Part shown: in pieces, positions 1-7,755 of the stretch
Layout: every line of letters starts with the position of its first letter
Numbering within the stretch: position 1 is the stretch's first letter
Source of the DNA: Leptolyngbya sp. KIOST-1
GTDB lineage: Bacteria > Cyanobacteriota > Cyanobacteriia > Phormidesmidales > Phormidesmidaceae
Assembly: GCF_000763385.1 (NCBI RefSeq)
Contig: NZ_JQFA01000002.1
Span: 930,001 to 994,000 of the forward strand
Direction: 5' to 3'
Length of the DNA: 64,000 bases
Translations under genes and position numbers: made by a program
The notes under the pieces: model-generated
Told to the model about the DNA's origin: nothing
Database searches by the model: none
What the model saw: the letters and a program-made list of their open reading frames with translations, nothing else

Positions 1-287
1 CTCCAGCTCGGCAATCCGTTGTTGGTCAGCCTCATGGCCTGAATCGGCCTCAAATATCGTGGTCGCGTGATCTAAAAATTCCTTTCGCCAGCGATTAAGC
101 ACGCTGGAATGGAGTTTGTGGCTTCGGCAAATCTCGGCTGACGTTTTCTCTCCCATTAGCATTTGCAACACCACTTTGGCCTTAAATTCAGCTGTGTACT
201 GTCGTCGGTTTGCGCTCATAGTTGCCCCCTCCTGTGGAACAAGGATACTGCTCTTAGCCTTGTGTCCGAAAATCGGGGGTCACTTCA
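1..287 (-). mobile_element. 5' end of an IS3-family insertion sequence (cut by window edge)
   Basis: Read on the minus strand, the segment starting at 287 begins TGAAGTGACCCCC, followed by TTTTCGGACAC and GGCTAAGAG. This follows the layout of IS3-group terminal repeats (TGA..ACCC..GGACAC..GCTAAG). The OrfA start codon follows about 67 bases further in. The right edge at 287 lies inside a second transposase fragment, so this element inserted into an older IS. The other end is outside the window, so target duplication cannot be checked. Confidence 0.75.
2..220 (-). CDS. IS3-family transposase OrfA, N-terminal part
   Basis: The 73 visible residues start MSANRRQYTAEFKAKVVLQM and continue with a helix-turn-helix segment (GEKTSAEICRSHKLHSSVLN) and RWRKEFLDHA. 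This is the typical start of the short upstream reading frame of IS3/IS911-type elements, which binds the IS ends and is joined to the DDE domain of OrfB by programmed frameshifting. The reading frame is open to the window edge, so OrfB and the frameshift site are not visible. The ATG at 220 is the natural start. Activity cannot be judged from this fragment. Confidence 0.85.
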
Positions 288-639
288 AGGGACTCAAGGT
301 CTCAGGCGGGTCGTGTGGGTGAGACCCGAGCATCCCTACACCGCGGTTAGCCCGCTAGTCGAGGTGCATGCCAACCATAACGAGGCTCACAATGCCGCCC
401 TGAGGCGGCGATGCAGCGCTTATCGTCGGCGTCAAAACCTCTATGCTAAGACTCGTGATGGATTGCAACGAACCTTGGATGTTCAGCGGATCCTCCACAA
501 CTGGGTCAGGCCACACTGGGGACTGGGCAAACGGACGACTCCGGCCATGGCGATCGGCTTGTGTAGTCGCTTGCTATCCACCCAGGAACTTCTCTGCCTG
601 AGAGGGTTTCAATGTATCTCCTCTTAACAGACCAGTGCC
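288..639 (+). pseudogene. 3' fragment of an IS1-like transposase, interrupted by the IS3 element
   Basis: From about 288 the sequence closely matches the C-terminal half of the transposase copy at 18475-19134. Shared blocks include EVHANHNEAHNAALRRRCSA, RRQNLYAK, and HWGLGKRTTPAMAIGL near the end. The frame ends with a stop at 625-627, and both copies share the terminal bases CAGACCAGTGCC (ends 639 here, 19134 there). The reverse complement of that terminus is GGCACTGGTCTG, which I take to be the IS terminus. The N-terminal half is missing because the IS3 element ends at 287. Family assignment rests on remembered cyanobacterial IS1-annotated transposases and is tentative. It is non-functional because it lacks the first half of the protein. 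Confidence 0.75.
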
Positions 640-815
640 ATATTCGCGACATCAGCGATATGCCCGCCATGGAGTTGGAGCGGATGGAGGAGTTTTTTGC
701 GGTCTACAAGCGCCTGCCCCAGGGTAGCGATGTGATCGAGCTGCGCGGCTTTGGCGACGCGAGGGAGGCCCAGGCGATGGTGCGTCAGGCCATTGATAGC
801 TACCGGGCGCAGTAG
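640..815 (+). pseudogene. ppa: C-terminal remnant of an inorganic pyrophosphatase gene
   Basis: Directly after the IS terminus at 639 an open frame reads IRDISDMPAMELERMEEFFA, then VYKRLPQGSDVIELRGFGD and ends SYRAQ. The spacing of DI.D.P, EFF..YK, the GF/GW.D block and a final Y resembles the last ~55 residues of family I soluble inorganic pyrophosphatases. The metal-binding N-terminal part is absent, so this is the tail of a gene cut by the IS. Translation could only start inside IS sequence. If the protein match is wrong, it remains an IS-truncated coding tail of unknown function. Confidence 0.6.
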
Positions 816-832
816 GGGTTAGTTTCGGGAAG

Positions 833-873
833 GGTGCGATCGCCTAGCCCTACAAATACTAGGCAATCGCACC
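833..873. terminator. Bidirectional hairpin between the ppa remnant and the CDF gene
   Basis: GGTGCGATCGCCTAG (833-847) pairs with CTAGGCAATCGCACC (859-873) over 15 positions with one G-T wobble and an 11-base loop. On the minus strand it lies just after the CDF stop codon, between convergent genes. The stem contains a HIP1-like GCGATCGC core. Confidence 0.6.
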
Positions 874-891
874 AGCTCCACACTTAATTTT

Positions 892-1818
892 TTAGTCAAC
901 TCCATCCAGAGAGGCAGCTTCAATAAAGATGCGTTTCACGTCTTGATGGGTGGCGCGAATGCTCTGCTCGATACGGCATACCGCTGTTTCAATCTCATCG
1001 GCAGAGAGATGATCGCAAAATTCAATATTCATCGCCAGCATGATATCCCGAGGGCCTAGGTGCAGGGTAATCGGTGGCCCCATATCAGAGACAGCCTGGT
1101 CAGCCTTGACGAGGGTTTTGATGCTGTCTCGCACCGCGATAGAAGCGCTTTCCCCCATCAGTAGACTCTTCGTTTCGATGACCAACAGCGTGGCGACTAC
1201 GATGAGCAATAGCCCAATCAGGATGGAAGCAACGCCGTCATAGAGAGCATTGTCGAACATCTGGGTGAGCACAATTCCACCAAAGGCAATGGCAAGCCCG
1301 ACCAGCGCAGCAGCATCTTCCACAATGACAATAAATGCGCTGGGATCTTTACTCTCGCGAATGGCTTGCCATAAACTAACCTCAGCTTTGCGGGGATAGT
1401 TTTTGTTAAACTCCCGAATAGATACGGCTAGGGCTAAACTTTCAAACAGGGCAGCGGCGGCCAGCACGACATAGCTGACCAAGGCATAGTTGCCAACCTC
1501 AGGGTGTTGAAAGCTGTGCCACCCCTCATACATCGACACGCCACCCCCCAGGGCAAAAATCAGCACCGCAACCATCAGCGACCAAAAATATAGTTCTTGC
1601 CCGCGACCTAGAGGAAATTGCTCGCTTGGGGGCGCTTCGCTTTGCTTGAGGCCATAGAGTAGCAGCAGCTCATTGACGGAATCGACCACCGAGTGGATAC
1701 CCTCTGACAGCATGGCCGAGCTGCCGCTAATGGCAGCACCGACAAACTTGGCAATACCAATAGCGATGTTGGCTCCCAATGCGGCATAGATTGAATTTTT
1801 GGATGTACCACCAGCCAT
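892..1818 (-). CDS. Cation diffusion facilitator (CDF) transporter, ZnT9-like
   Basis: A 308-residue inner-membrane metal/proton antiporter. From the ATG at 1818 it begins MAGGTSKNSIYAALGANIAI. The second helix carries the CDF metal site HSVVD (H42, D46) after SGSSAMLSEGI. A later helix reads VIVEDAAALVG, with the E-D pair usual for the SLC30A9-like subgroup. About five to six hydrophobic segments are followed by a cytoplasmic C-terminal domain (about 210-308). An upstream in-frame TTG at 1998 would add 60 residues with no CDF character, so the ATG is preferred. It probably exports Zn2+ or a related divalent ion; specificity cannot be read from the sequence. Confidence 0.85.
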   Translation of the reverse strand: MAGGTSKNSIYAALGANIAIGIAKFVGAAISGSSAMLSEGIHSVVDSVNELLLLYGLKQSEAPPSEQFPLGRGQELYFWSLMVAVLIFALGGGVSMYEGWHSFQHPEVGNYALVSYVVLAAAALFESLALAVSIREFNKNYPRKAEVSLWQAIRESKDPSAFIVIVEDAAALVGLAIAFGGIVLTQMFDNALYDGVASILIGLLLIVVATLLVIETKSLLMGESASIAVRDSIKTLVKADQAVSDMGPPITLHLGPRDIMLAMNIEFCDHLSADEIETAVCRIEQSIRATHQDVKRIFIEAASLDGVD

Positions 1819-2048
1819 GCTTGTCTTCTCACACACGCTCAACTCATTGTAGGGGCACGCTCGGCTTAGCCAGAAGCTGTGGTGCATTGTAATCAGGCCA
1901 AAGCTTATTGGGTTGGGAGGTTGACATCTGAGATGAACATCAGCTGCAGCAGCCAGGGCCGCCAATTCCTCCGTTAAGTTGGCAACGATGTCGTTCAATT
2001 ACCAGGGCTAAGGTGGTTTGACGGAGTGCCTTGTTCTAGGGTCATGAA

Positions 2049-3554
2049 CTAGATGTGAATCTTGCAATCACGTAGCGCTATTTCCTGAGTTTCCTCTAAC
2101 GAGTTCAGGAAAATAGAAAATGTTGATCCCTCTTCCAGTCTGCTGGTCACCTCAACCTGACCTCGGTGGGCCTGCACAATTTGTTGGACGATGGCTAGCC
2201 CCAGGCCTAGCCCGCCAGAGGCTTTGGTTCGTTTTGAATCCACCCGGTAAAACCGTTCAAAAATCATCGGCAGCGACTCGTTGGGAATGCCGACACCGTT
2301 GTCCTGCACCTCGATCACGGCCTGGTGTTCCTGCTGCTGTAAACGAAGCTGAATGTGTCCTCCAGCGGGCGTATACCGACAGGCGTTGCTGAGGAGGTTA
2401 GCGATCGCCTGACGCAGTAAATTGGCGTCGGCTTTTACCATGACGGCGGTAGCGGGCAACTGCGAGGAGAGTTGGAGGTTGTGGGCTTGGGCCTCGCTCT
2501 GCCAATCGCTGACCAGCTGAGCCGCCAGATCGCTCAGATCGACCGTTTGTAGGTTTTCTGGAGCCAGCAATCCCTCATAGCGGGCCAAAAACAGCAGTTC
2601 ACTGACCAGGGTGCTCATGGTTTTGGTCAGACTCACGATGTTTTCCAGACGTGGACGGATGTCGTTGAATTGGAGATCGGGTTCAGGATCCTCCAAGTCA
2701 ACCTCATCTATGGCCATCAGACCGACCTGGGCATTGCTCAGCACCGCAGCTAGAGGGGCGCGGAGTTCGTGGGAGGCGTTGGCGGTAAACCGCTGAAGCT
2801 GGCTGCAGGCATTTTCTAGACGCTGGTTAGTGGCCTTGAGATGTGCTTCTCGGTCAGCCAGTTCTCGCTCTAGCTGGTGGAGCAGGTGGATGGCGAAATA
2901 GGCGGCCAGAGTACCCATCACCACCAGCAAGCACAGGGCCAACCAGGCCACTTGCTGGTAGCGATCACGGTGCTGAATCCGCTGGGCCAGCAGCGCGTCT
3001 TCTTCCGCCATGAAGCGGTCGATGGCGTCGCGAGCGGCGTCCATGGTCTCTTTGCCCTCCTCCAGCCAGGTGTAGAGCGTGGTGGCGGGCACCAGGGTGC
3101 TGGGCTCCGCTGGAATCAGCTGGGGTTCCTGCTTGAGGGTCAATTTCTGCTGAAAAATGGCCAGGTTTTCTTCCACCAGTTGGCGAATGTCCTGCACCCG
3201 TTCGACCTGGGCCGAGTTGTCGCTGACCAGACTTTCGAGGCGGTTCAGGGAACTGGGAATTTCGCTTTGAGCCCAGCGGTAGGGCTCCAAAAACTCCTCC
3301 TGCCGGGTCAGGCCATAGCCGCGCACGCCGGTTTCAGCGTCGACTAAGGCCTTAACCAGGTATTTGGTTTCGAGCCGTACGGTTTGGGTGTGTTGGATCC
3401 AGGTTTCGTCTTCGGCTAAGCTGGCCTTAAGCCAGGCAAAGGCCGACAGTGCCGTAAACATACAGCTGACTGGGATGACAATAATCACCGCTCCCCGCAC
3501 TCGAATCGGCAGGCTTTGCCAGGGCTGAAACAGGCGTTGGGCCAGGTTTGCCAT
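2049..3554 (-). CDS. Sensor histidine kinase with CHASE3 domain
   Basis: A 501-residue membrane kinase. Transmembrane segments lie at about 20-42 and 201-222 and flank a periplasmic CHASE3-type helical domain (contains ETGVRGYGL and WAQSEIP). Then come a short linker, a HisKA domain with phospho-acceptor H262 in [12 protein letters not shown], and a HATPase_c domain with N box [12 protein letters not shown]1 DNGVGIP, F box FERFYR and G2 GLGLGLAI. It starts only 3 bases after the regulator stop codon, so the two are translationally linked. It is likely the cognate kinase of that RppA-like regulator. The stimulus is unknown; relatives of this pair in cyanobacteria respond to redox state or metals. 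Confidence 0.92.
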   Translation of the reverse strand: MANLAQRLFQPWQSLPIRVRGAVIIVIPVSCMFTALSAFAWLKASLAEDETWIQHTQTVRLETKYLVKALVDAETGVRGYGLTRQEEFLEPYRWAQSEIPSSLNRLESLVSDNSAQVERVQDIRQLVEENLAIFQQKLTLKQEPQLIPAEPSTLVPATTLYTWLEEGKETMDAARDAIDRFMAEEDALLAQRIQHRDRYQQVAWLALCLLVVMGTLAAYFAIHLLHQLERELADREAHLKATNQRLENACSQLQRFTANASHELRAPLAAVLSNAQVGLMAIDEVDLEDPEPDLQFNDIRPRLENIVSLTKTMSTLVSELLFLARYEGLLAPENLQTVDLSDLAAQLVSDWQSEAQAHNLQLSSQLPATAVMVKADANLLRQAIANLLSNACRYTPAGGHIQLRLQQQEHQAVIEVQDNGVGIPNESLPMIFERFYRVDSKRTKASGGLGLGLAIVQQIVQAHRGQVEVTSRLEEGSTFSIFLNSLEETQEIALRDCKIHI

Positions 3555-3557
3555 CGC

Positions 3558-4235
3558 TCAGGACTCAGGAGGGTCAAGACGATAGCCGACACCGTAGACC
3601 GTTTCAATCCAGGTGTCGGTTTCCAAACTGCGCAGTCGCTGCCGCAGTCGTTTGACGCGCGCGGTGACGGCGTTGCTCTCTGGTTCTGAGCCCCATTCCC
3701 AGAGGGCTTGCTCAATTTGGTCGTGGGTGAGCACTTGGCGGGGATGACGCAGCAGATATTCCAGCAGTTGAAAGTCGCGACTGGAGAGCTTGAGGCTATG
3801 ATCGCCCCGCTCTACTCGCATCGTATCCAGGTATAGCACCAGGTCAGCCACTTGCAGTACATCGCCGCACCAGAGGGGCGATCGCCGTCGTAGGGCACGC
3901 ACTCGCGCCAGCAGTTCTGCCACATCTATGGGCTTCACCAGGTAGTCATCGGCCCCGGCGTCTAATCCCATGACCTTATCGGCGGTGGTGTCTTTGGCCG
4001 TCAGCATCAGAACGGGGGCTGCCTTGCCCGCCAGGCGGTAATGCTGGCACAGGGAAATGCCGTCTTCTCCCGGCAGCATCCAGTCGAAAATGAGCAGGTC
4101 GTAGTCTTTTTCACCCATTAGCCAGCGGGCAGTGGTGCCATCTTCAACCGCATCAACCACATGGCCAGCGCGGGTCAACGCCGCCTGCAGGGGTTCCAGT
4201 TGTGCGGGGTCGTCTTCGGCCAGCAGGATGCGCAT
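3558..4235 (-). CDS. OmpR-family response regulator, RppA/NrsR-like
   Basis: A 225-residue DNA-binding regulator. The receiver domain has the acidic pair E7/D8/D9, phospho-acceptor D51 in DYDLLIFDWMLPG, T79 and K101 in YLVKPID. The C-terminal winged helix includes SSRDFQLLEYLLRHPRQVLT and ends TVYGVGYRLDPPES. Segments such as LTAKDTTADKV and EQALWEWGSEPESNA are characteristic of the cyanobacterial RppA/NrsR subgroup, as I remember it. It lies 21 bases downstream of the exported duplicated-domain protein and 3 bases upstream of its kinase, forming one operon. It probably controls that exported protein, but no operator is evident. Confidence 0.92.
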   Translation of the reverse strand: MRILLAEDDPAQLEPLQAALTRAGHVVDAVEDGTTARWLMGEKDYDLLIFDWMLPGEDGISLCQHYRLAGKAAPVLMLTAKDTTADKVMGLDAGADDYLVKPIDVAELLARVRALRRRSPLWCGDVLQVADLVLYLDTMRVERGDHSLKLSSRDFQLLEYLLRHPRQVLTHDQIEQALWEWGSEPESNAVTARVKRLRQRLRSLETDTWIETVYGVGYRLDPPES

Positions 4236-4256
4236 GGGCGAGAGATCCAGCCAGGG

Positions 4257-4820
4257 TTATGGATTGGGCCGAACGGTGGAGGCGTCGAATTCGCCGTTCT
4301 CGAATTCACCGGTCATGGTGATGCGATCGCCCACCGAAATGTAACTGGCCGTGTTGTCACCGTAGACATCCCAGGTATCGACCCGCAGGGTGCGATCGCC
4401 TGTATTGAGCTGAAAGCCATCTTCCCACACGCGCTCAACGGTACCGCTGACGGTGTTGGCAGCCGGGCGAGGGGTAGCCCCTGCTGCTGCGGCTTCAGAC
4501 GGGGCTGATGTGGCTGCGGGGGCAGTAGAGCCAGAGTCGGTTCCCGCAATAGTCGAGGCATCAAACTCGCGACCTTCAAATTCGCCTGTGATGGTCACTT
4601 CATCGCCCACCGAAATATGGCTGGCGGTGCTGTCGCCGTAGACAGTCCAGGCATCGACCCGGAGGGTGCGATCGCCCGTATTGAGTCGAAAGCCATCTTC
4701 CCACACTTTTTCAACGGTACCGGTGTGGGTGGTTTGGGCATGGCTGAGATTGGGCAGTACCAGAGCGGCCCCAATCCCACCGGCCACTAGGGCACCTATC
4801 ACAATGCGATTTATCATCAT
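4257..4820 (-). CDS. Exported protein with two tandem OB-like domains
   Basis: A secreted protein of about 187 residues. After a signal peptide (MINRIVIGALVAGGIGAALV ending SHAQT) it carries two near-identical ~60-residue units. Each reads roughly VEKVWEDGFRLNTGDRTLRV, a W-x-VYGD segment, and ISVGD-x-x-T-x-TGEFE ending EFDAST. They are joined by a Ser/Ala/Pro-rich linker. The pattern resembles small beta-barrel (DUF5666/OB-type) periplasmic proteins, several of which are stress- or metal-linked. Two ATGs at 4820 and 4817 follow GGAGG closely, and either is possible. It heads the operon with the RppA-like regulator and kinase, which suggests a periplasmic ligand-binding or sensing accessory role. 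Function is not established. Confidence 0.75.
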   Translation of the reverse strand: MMINRIVIGALVAGGIGAALVLPNLSHAQTTHTGTVEKVWEDGFRLNTGDRTLRVDAWTVYGDSTASHISVGDEVTITGEFEGREFDASTIAGTDSGSTAPAATSAPSEAAAAGATPRPAANTVSGTVERVWEDGFQLNTGDRTLRVDTWDVYGDNTASYISVGDRITMTGEFENGEFDASTVRPNP

Positions 4821-4912
4821 CTGCCTCCAGGAAATGATCCAAGTCAACCAGGGAACATTTGCAGTCTATAAACCAACCATGACTAAAAAATGACAGCTTG
4901 ATCAGCGGAGAC

Positions 4913-4954
4913 GGCTGGGCGATCTTTGATGATGGTTTAGTAATCGACCCAGCC
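4913..4954 (-). terminator. Possible terminator downstream of the porin gene
   Basis: GGCTGGG (4913-4919) with CGAT pairs with ATCG and CCCAGCC (4948-4954), with one bulged A and a 19-base loop. It lies 3' of the porin stop and 5' of the exported two-domain protein on the minus strand. There is no strong T tract, so the assignment is weak. Confidence 0.35.
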
Positions 4955-5011
4955 AGCGATTGTCTGGGCTGATACGCTGATCTTTGCCTGCCCGCCCCTT
5001 ATGGGGATTAG

Positions 5012-6457
5012 CTAAAACGTGAAGGTGGCGCGGATGGTGCCGATGTAGAGGGTGGGGTTGTCGCTGTCATGCTCGGGGTTGATCACCACAATCAGGCTGG
5101 GGGTGAGGGCGAGGTATTCGTTAACTGGCCAGCGGTAGAAGGCTTCTAAGTGCAGGGCGGCGTTGGGGTCGATCGCATCGGCATCAAAGGCATTGCTGAG
5201 CACGCGGGGCGGGGTACCGACAATTAGCCCCCCCAGGCTGCCCTCGGTGCCCAGGTCTCGCAGCCCCAGGCTGGCGGCCCAGGTGAACAGCTCGGCGGTG
5301 GGCTGGTTGTCCAGGTCTTGGGCGGTGGCCCACAGGTAACCCACCCGCCCTGAGAGGGTGAGCTGGGAAGACAGATCCCAGGCAACTTCGGCCCCGATCG
5401 CATGGGTTGCCACCGCGTCGGAGTCGCCGTCGAAGGGGTCTTCGCCCAGTTCGCTGCCGGTGCCGGTGCCCAAACTGTTGTAGGTGCGCACGTAGGTAAA
5501 AGCTAGGCCGGTGGTGTCGCTGGGGCGCAGGGTGAGCTGGGCGATCGCGCTGAATTGCTCCTCAAACAAGCCCACATCCGTCTCGTAGGCGTCGGGGGTG
5601 AGCACCGCCGCCGACAGGTTGGCCCAGTCGGTCAGGTCATAGCTGAGGCCCAGACCGGGGGCACCGCCCAGCCGCCGAATCGGGTTTTCGCGGCCAAAGG
5701 TCGAGATCGAACCATCGCCGCTGCCGCTAAACAGCGGGTTCACCGCTGGCACAAAATCCCCCAGGCCGCCGCCGGTAATTTGAAACAGCACCTCTAAATT
5801 GTCGGTGAGGGGTGTTTCGTACTCCAGCCGAGACAGTTCCAGGGTTTCGCCGGGGCCACCATCAAAGCCCAGGTTGGCCATTTGAGTGCCGGTGGCGTCT
5901 TCCAGTTCGGCAATGTCGCGGGCCTGGAGCCTGAGCCGCAACTGGTCGTCACCCGTGAAGCTGGCGACCACGTTGAGCCTGGCCCGATAGCCAAAGGCGA
6001 GGTTGCTGTCGATGGGGTCATCCGGGTCGTCAGCCCGTCCGGCACCGCTGGCGGCCAGTAGGGCAAAGACGGCCTCCCCCTCCAGGCGGGCGGTGGTAGA
6101 AAACTGTTGTTCTGCCAGGGTTTGAAAGTCAGCAGCCACGGCACTGACTCGGCTCTGAAGCTGCCCTTGCTCGGCAGCTAGTTCTACATAGAGCTGCTGG
6201 ACATACTGCAAATCGGCTGCCGAGGCCGAGCCGTCGCTAAGGCACTGGCGCAGGGCTGCCAATTGAGCTAGGGCATCGCTGTTGTCCGGGGGGCAGCGGT
6301 AGCGCTGGCGCAGGGAGTCTACCTGCTGCTGCTGCGGTTGGGTGAGGGTGGTCGGGGCCAGATCTGTCACCCGAGGCGCAGGCGAGGCCACCGCATCCAT
6401 GGTGGCCAGGCCGGGGAGCAGGGTGGTCGATAAAGCGATGGGCCAAAGGGCGTTCAT
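5012..6457 (-). CDS. Outer-membrane porin (cyanobacterial iron-uptake porin / OprB-like)
   Basis: A 481-residue protein from the ATG at 6457. A signal peptide (MNALWPIALSTTLLPGLATM) is followed by a short Gln-rich/helical segment with two Cys (about 55-75) and a coiled stretch (about 75-115). The rest is a beta-barrel with alternating aromatic/polar strands that ends in the typical aromatic terminus YIGTIRATFTF. The family normally carries an SLH domain near the N-terminus; I do not see a clear one here. The barrel features (RLNVVASFTGDDQLRLRLQA, GLGLSYDL, SGRVGYLWA) match the cyanobacterial iron-uptake porin family. It likely allows passage of small solutes or inorganic iron. It appears monocistronic. 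Confidence 0.8.
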   Translation of the reverse strand: MNALWPIALSTTLLPGLATMDAVASPAPRVTDLAPTTLTQPQQQQVDSLRQRYRCPPDNSDALAQLAALRQCLSDGSASAADLQYVQQLYVELAAEQGQLQSRVSAVAADFQTLAEQQFSTTARLEGEAVFALLAASGAGRADDPDDPIDSNLAFGYRARLNVVASFTGDDQLRLRLQARDIAELEDATGTQMANLGFDGGPGETLELSRLEYETPLTDNLEVLFQITGGGLGDFVPAVNPLFSGSGDGSISTFGRENPIRRLGGAPGLGLSYDLTDWANLSAAVLTPDAYETDVGLFEEQFSAIAQLTLRPSDTTGLAFTYVRTYNSLGTGTGSELGEDPFDGDSDAVATHAIGAEVAWDLSSQLTLSGRVGYLWATAQDLDNQPTAELFTWAASLGLRDLGTEGSLGGLIVGTPPRVLSNAFDADAIDPNAALHLEAFYRWPVNEYLALTPSLIVVINPEHDSDNPTLYIGTIRATFTF

Positions 6458-6636
6458 GGCAGGTTCTCGAATCGATAGCAAAGGAGAAAATGCCCACGGC
6501 AAACTCGCCCGCCCCAGGGCGGGTTATCCCAGCCTGCTCAAGCAGGCGTTCACCATGAGCCAGGGAGTGGATTCCCTGGGAGTTGTGGCCGCAGTCCCTC
6601 CGCCTGTGGGCCTGGGGAAACGGCTTGGCTGGGGGG

Positions 6637-7614
6637 CTACGGCCCTTGAGCCAGGCGGGCTTCGCAGAGGGAAAGCAGCGGGGCCGTGGTGGCGCGGCGG
6701 TGGGGGTGCTGGGTGCTGATGTAGATGTGGCGCACCAGGGTAAGGGTTTTGTAGGTGGCGATCGCCCCCCGGCTGACCTGACTGTCCAGTTTGCAGAATG
6801 CCTCCACTAGGGCGGTTTCTTGCTGGGTAAAGGCATCTGGATGGCCAAACCGACGCAGGCTTTGCTCGCTCAGGTGGGCAACAAAGTTGCCGATATCTAG
6901 CGCCGGGTCGCCCTGGCAGTAGAGGTCAAGATCCAGCAGGTAGAGGCGATCGCCGCTGACCAGCACCTGGTCGGGGTAAAAGTCGCGATGAATGCCAGTG
7001 GTGGCGGCCTGGGGCAGGGTCTTGGCCAGGGCGGCGCTGGCCTGGAGAACGTGCTCAATCCGCTCCTGCCACTGGGGGTGGATCTGGGCCACGCGGGGCA
7101 GCCGCTCTTGCAAAATGCGAATTTCATCGGCAGGGGTGTGGCACTTGCGGGCAGGAATGTTTGCCCGGTGCAGCTTGGCGATCGCCCCCGCAATCCGTTC
7201 CGCCAGCCCCACATCCTGCGGCAGCAATTCCGTCGCCACCCGCCCTGGCACCCACCGCTGCAACCACAGGTGCAGCTCCGGCATCACCCCCAGCGGCTCC
7301 GGCACCGAAACCCCGTCGGCGCTGGCGTCCTCAAACCCGTGGTGCCAAAGCTTGCGTTGCAGCTCATAGCTGTGGTGATCCAACCCCCGCGATCGCACCT
7401 TCCCCACCACCGTCACCACCTCCCCCGCCAGCTCAATGTCGTAGGCAATCAAACACCGCCGCCCCAGCTTGTGGCGCAGGGGACGGATGGCCCGGAGGGA
7501 GAGCGATCGCCCCAACACCTCCCCCAGCCGAGACCCCACCCAGGCCGGGGTAAGCGCCGGAGCCAAAAACGCCAGCGCCGGGTCACAGAGGAGAGTGTGG
7601 GGAGTTGGGGACAT
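6637..7614 (-). CDS. APH-fold phosphotransferase (last gene of the glycan cluster)
   Basis: About 325 residues from the ATG at 7614 (MSPTPHTLLCDPALAFLAPA). The extra upstream reading frame is only STRR repeat sequence. It has the aminoglycoside-phosphotransferase/choline-kinase fold. The catalytic loop is GIHRDFYPDQVLVSGDRLYL, followed by the metal-binding LLDLDLYCQGDPALDIGNFV. The usual loop Asn (H-x-D-x4-N) is Gln here, as in its neighbour. It probably phosphorylates a sugar or a lipid-linked glycan. It is separated from the preceding gene by a 91-base STRR-filled gap and lies at the end of a six-gene co-oriented cluster. Substrate unknown. Confidence 0.75.
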   Translation of the reverse strand: MSPTPHTLLCDPALAFLAPALTPAWVGSRLGEVLGRSLSLRAIRPLRHKLGRRCLIAYDIELAGEVVTVVGKVRSRGLDHHSYELQRKLWHHGFEDASADGVSVPEPLGVMPELHLWLQRWVPGRVATELLPQDVGLAERIAGAIAKLHRANIPARKCHTPADEIRILQERLPRVAQIHPQWQERIEHVLQASAALAKTLPQAATTGIHRDFYPDQVLVSGDRLYLLDLDLYCQGDPALDIGNFVAHLSEQSLRRFGHPDAFTQQETALVEAFCKLDSQVSRGAIATYKTLTLVRHIYISTQHPHRRATTAPLLSLCEARLAQGP

Positions 7615-7619
7615 GGGGA

Positions 7620-7755
7620 AGGCAAAAAGCAGAAGGCAGAAGACAGAAAGCGCAAACTCAAAACTCAAAACTCAAAATTCAAAACTCATCCACCCTCCCA
7701 CCCATCTACTCCCCACTCCCCACTCCCCACCCCTCACACCGCCCACCCACCTCCT
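7620..7755. repeat. Three adjacent heptanucleotide (STRR) arrays
   Basis: On the plus strand this reads GCAGAAG-type units (from about 7629), then five AAACTCA-type heptamers (7654-7688, one with a T), then ACTCCCC-type heptamers and C-rich CACCCA units to about 7755. The array fills the gap between the two phosphotransferase genes. It also encodes the last ~17 residues and stop codon of the upstream one. Confidence 0.9.

Noticed and set aside
892-1998. Longer form of the CDF transporter from the TTG at 1998
   Set aside because: The extra 60 residues lack CDF features and the ATG at 1818 matches the family start.
7161-7553. Pro/Ala-rich plus-strand frames across the phosphotransferase gene
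   Set aside because: Antisense shadow of a high-GC gene; the minus-strand frame has clear kinase motifs.
7654-7688. Heptamer arrays as a possible CRISPR array
   Set aside because: Units are contiguous, with no spacers and no cas genes; they are STRR.
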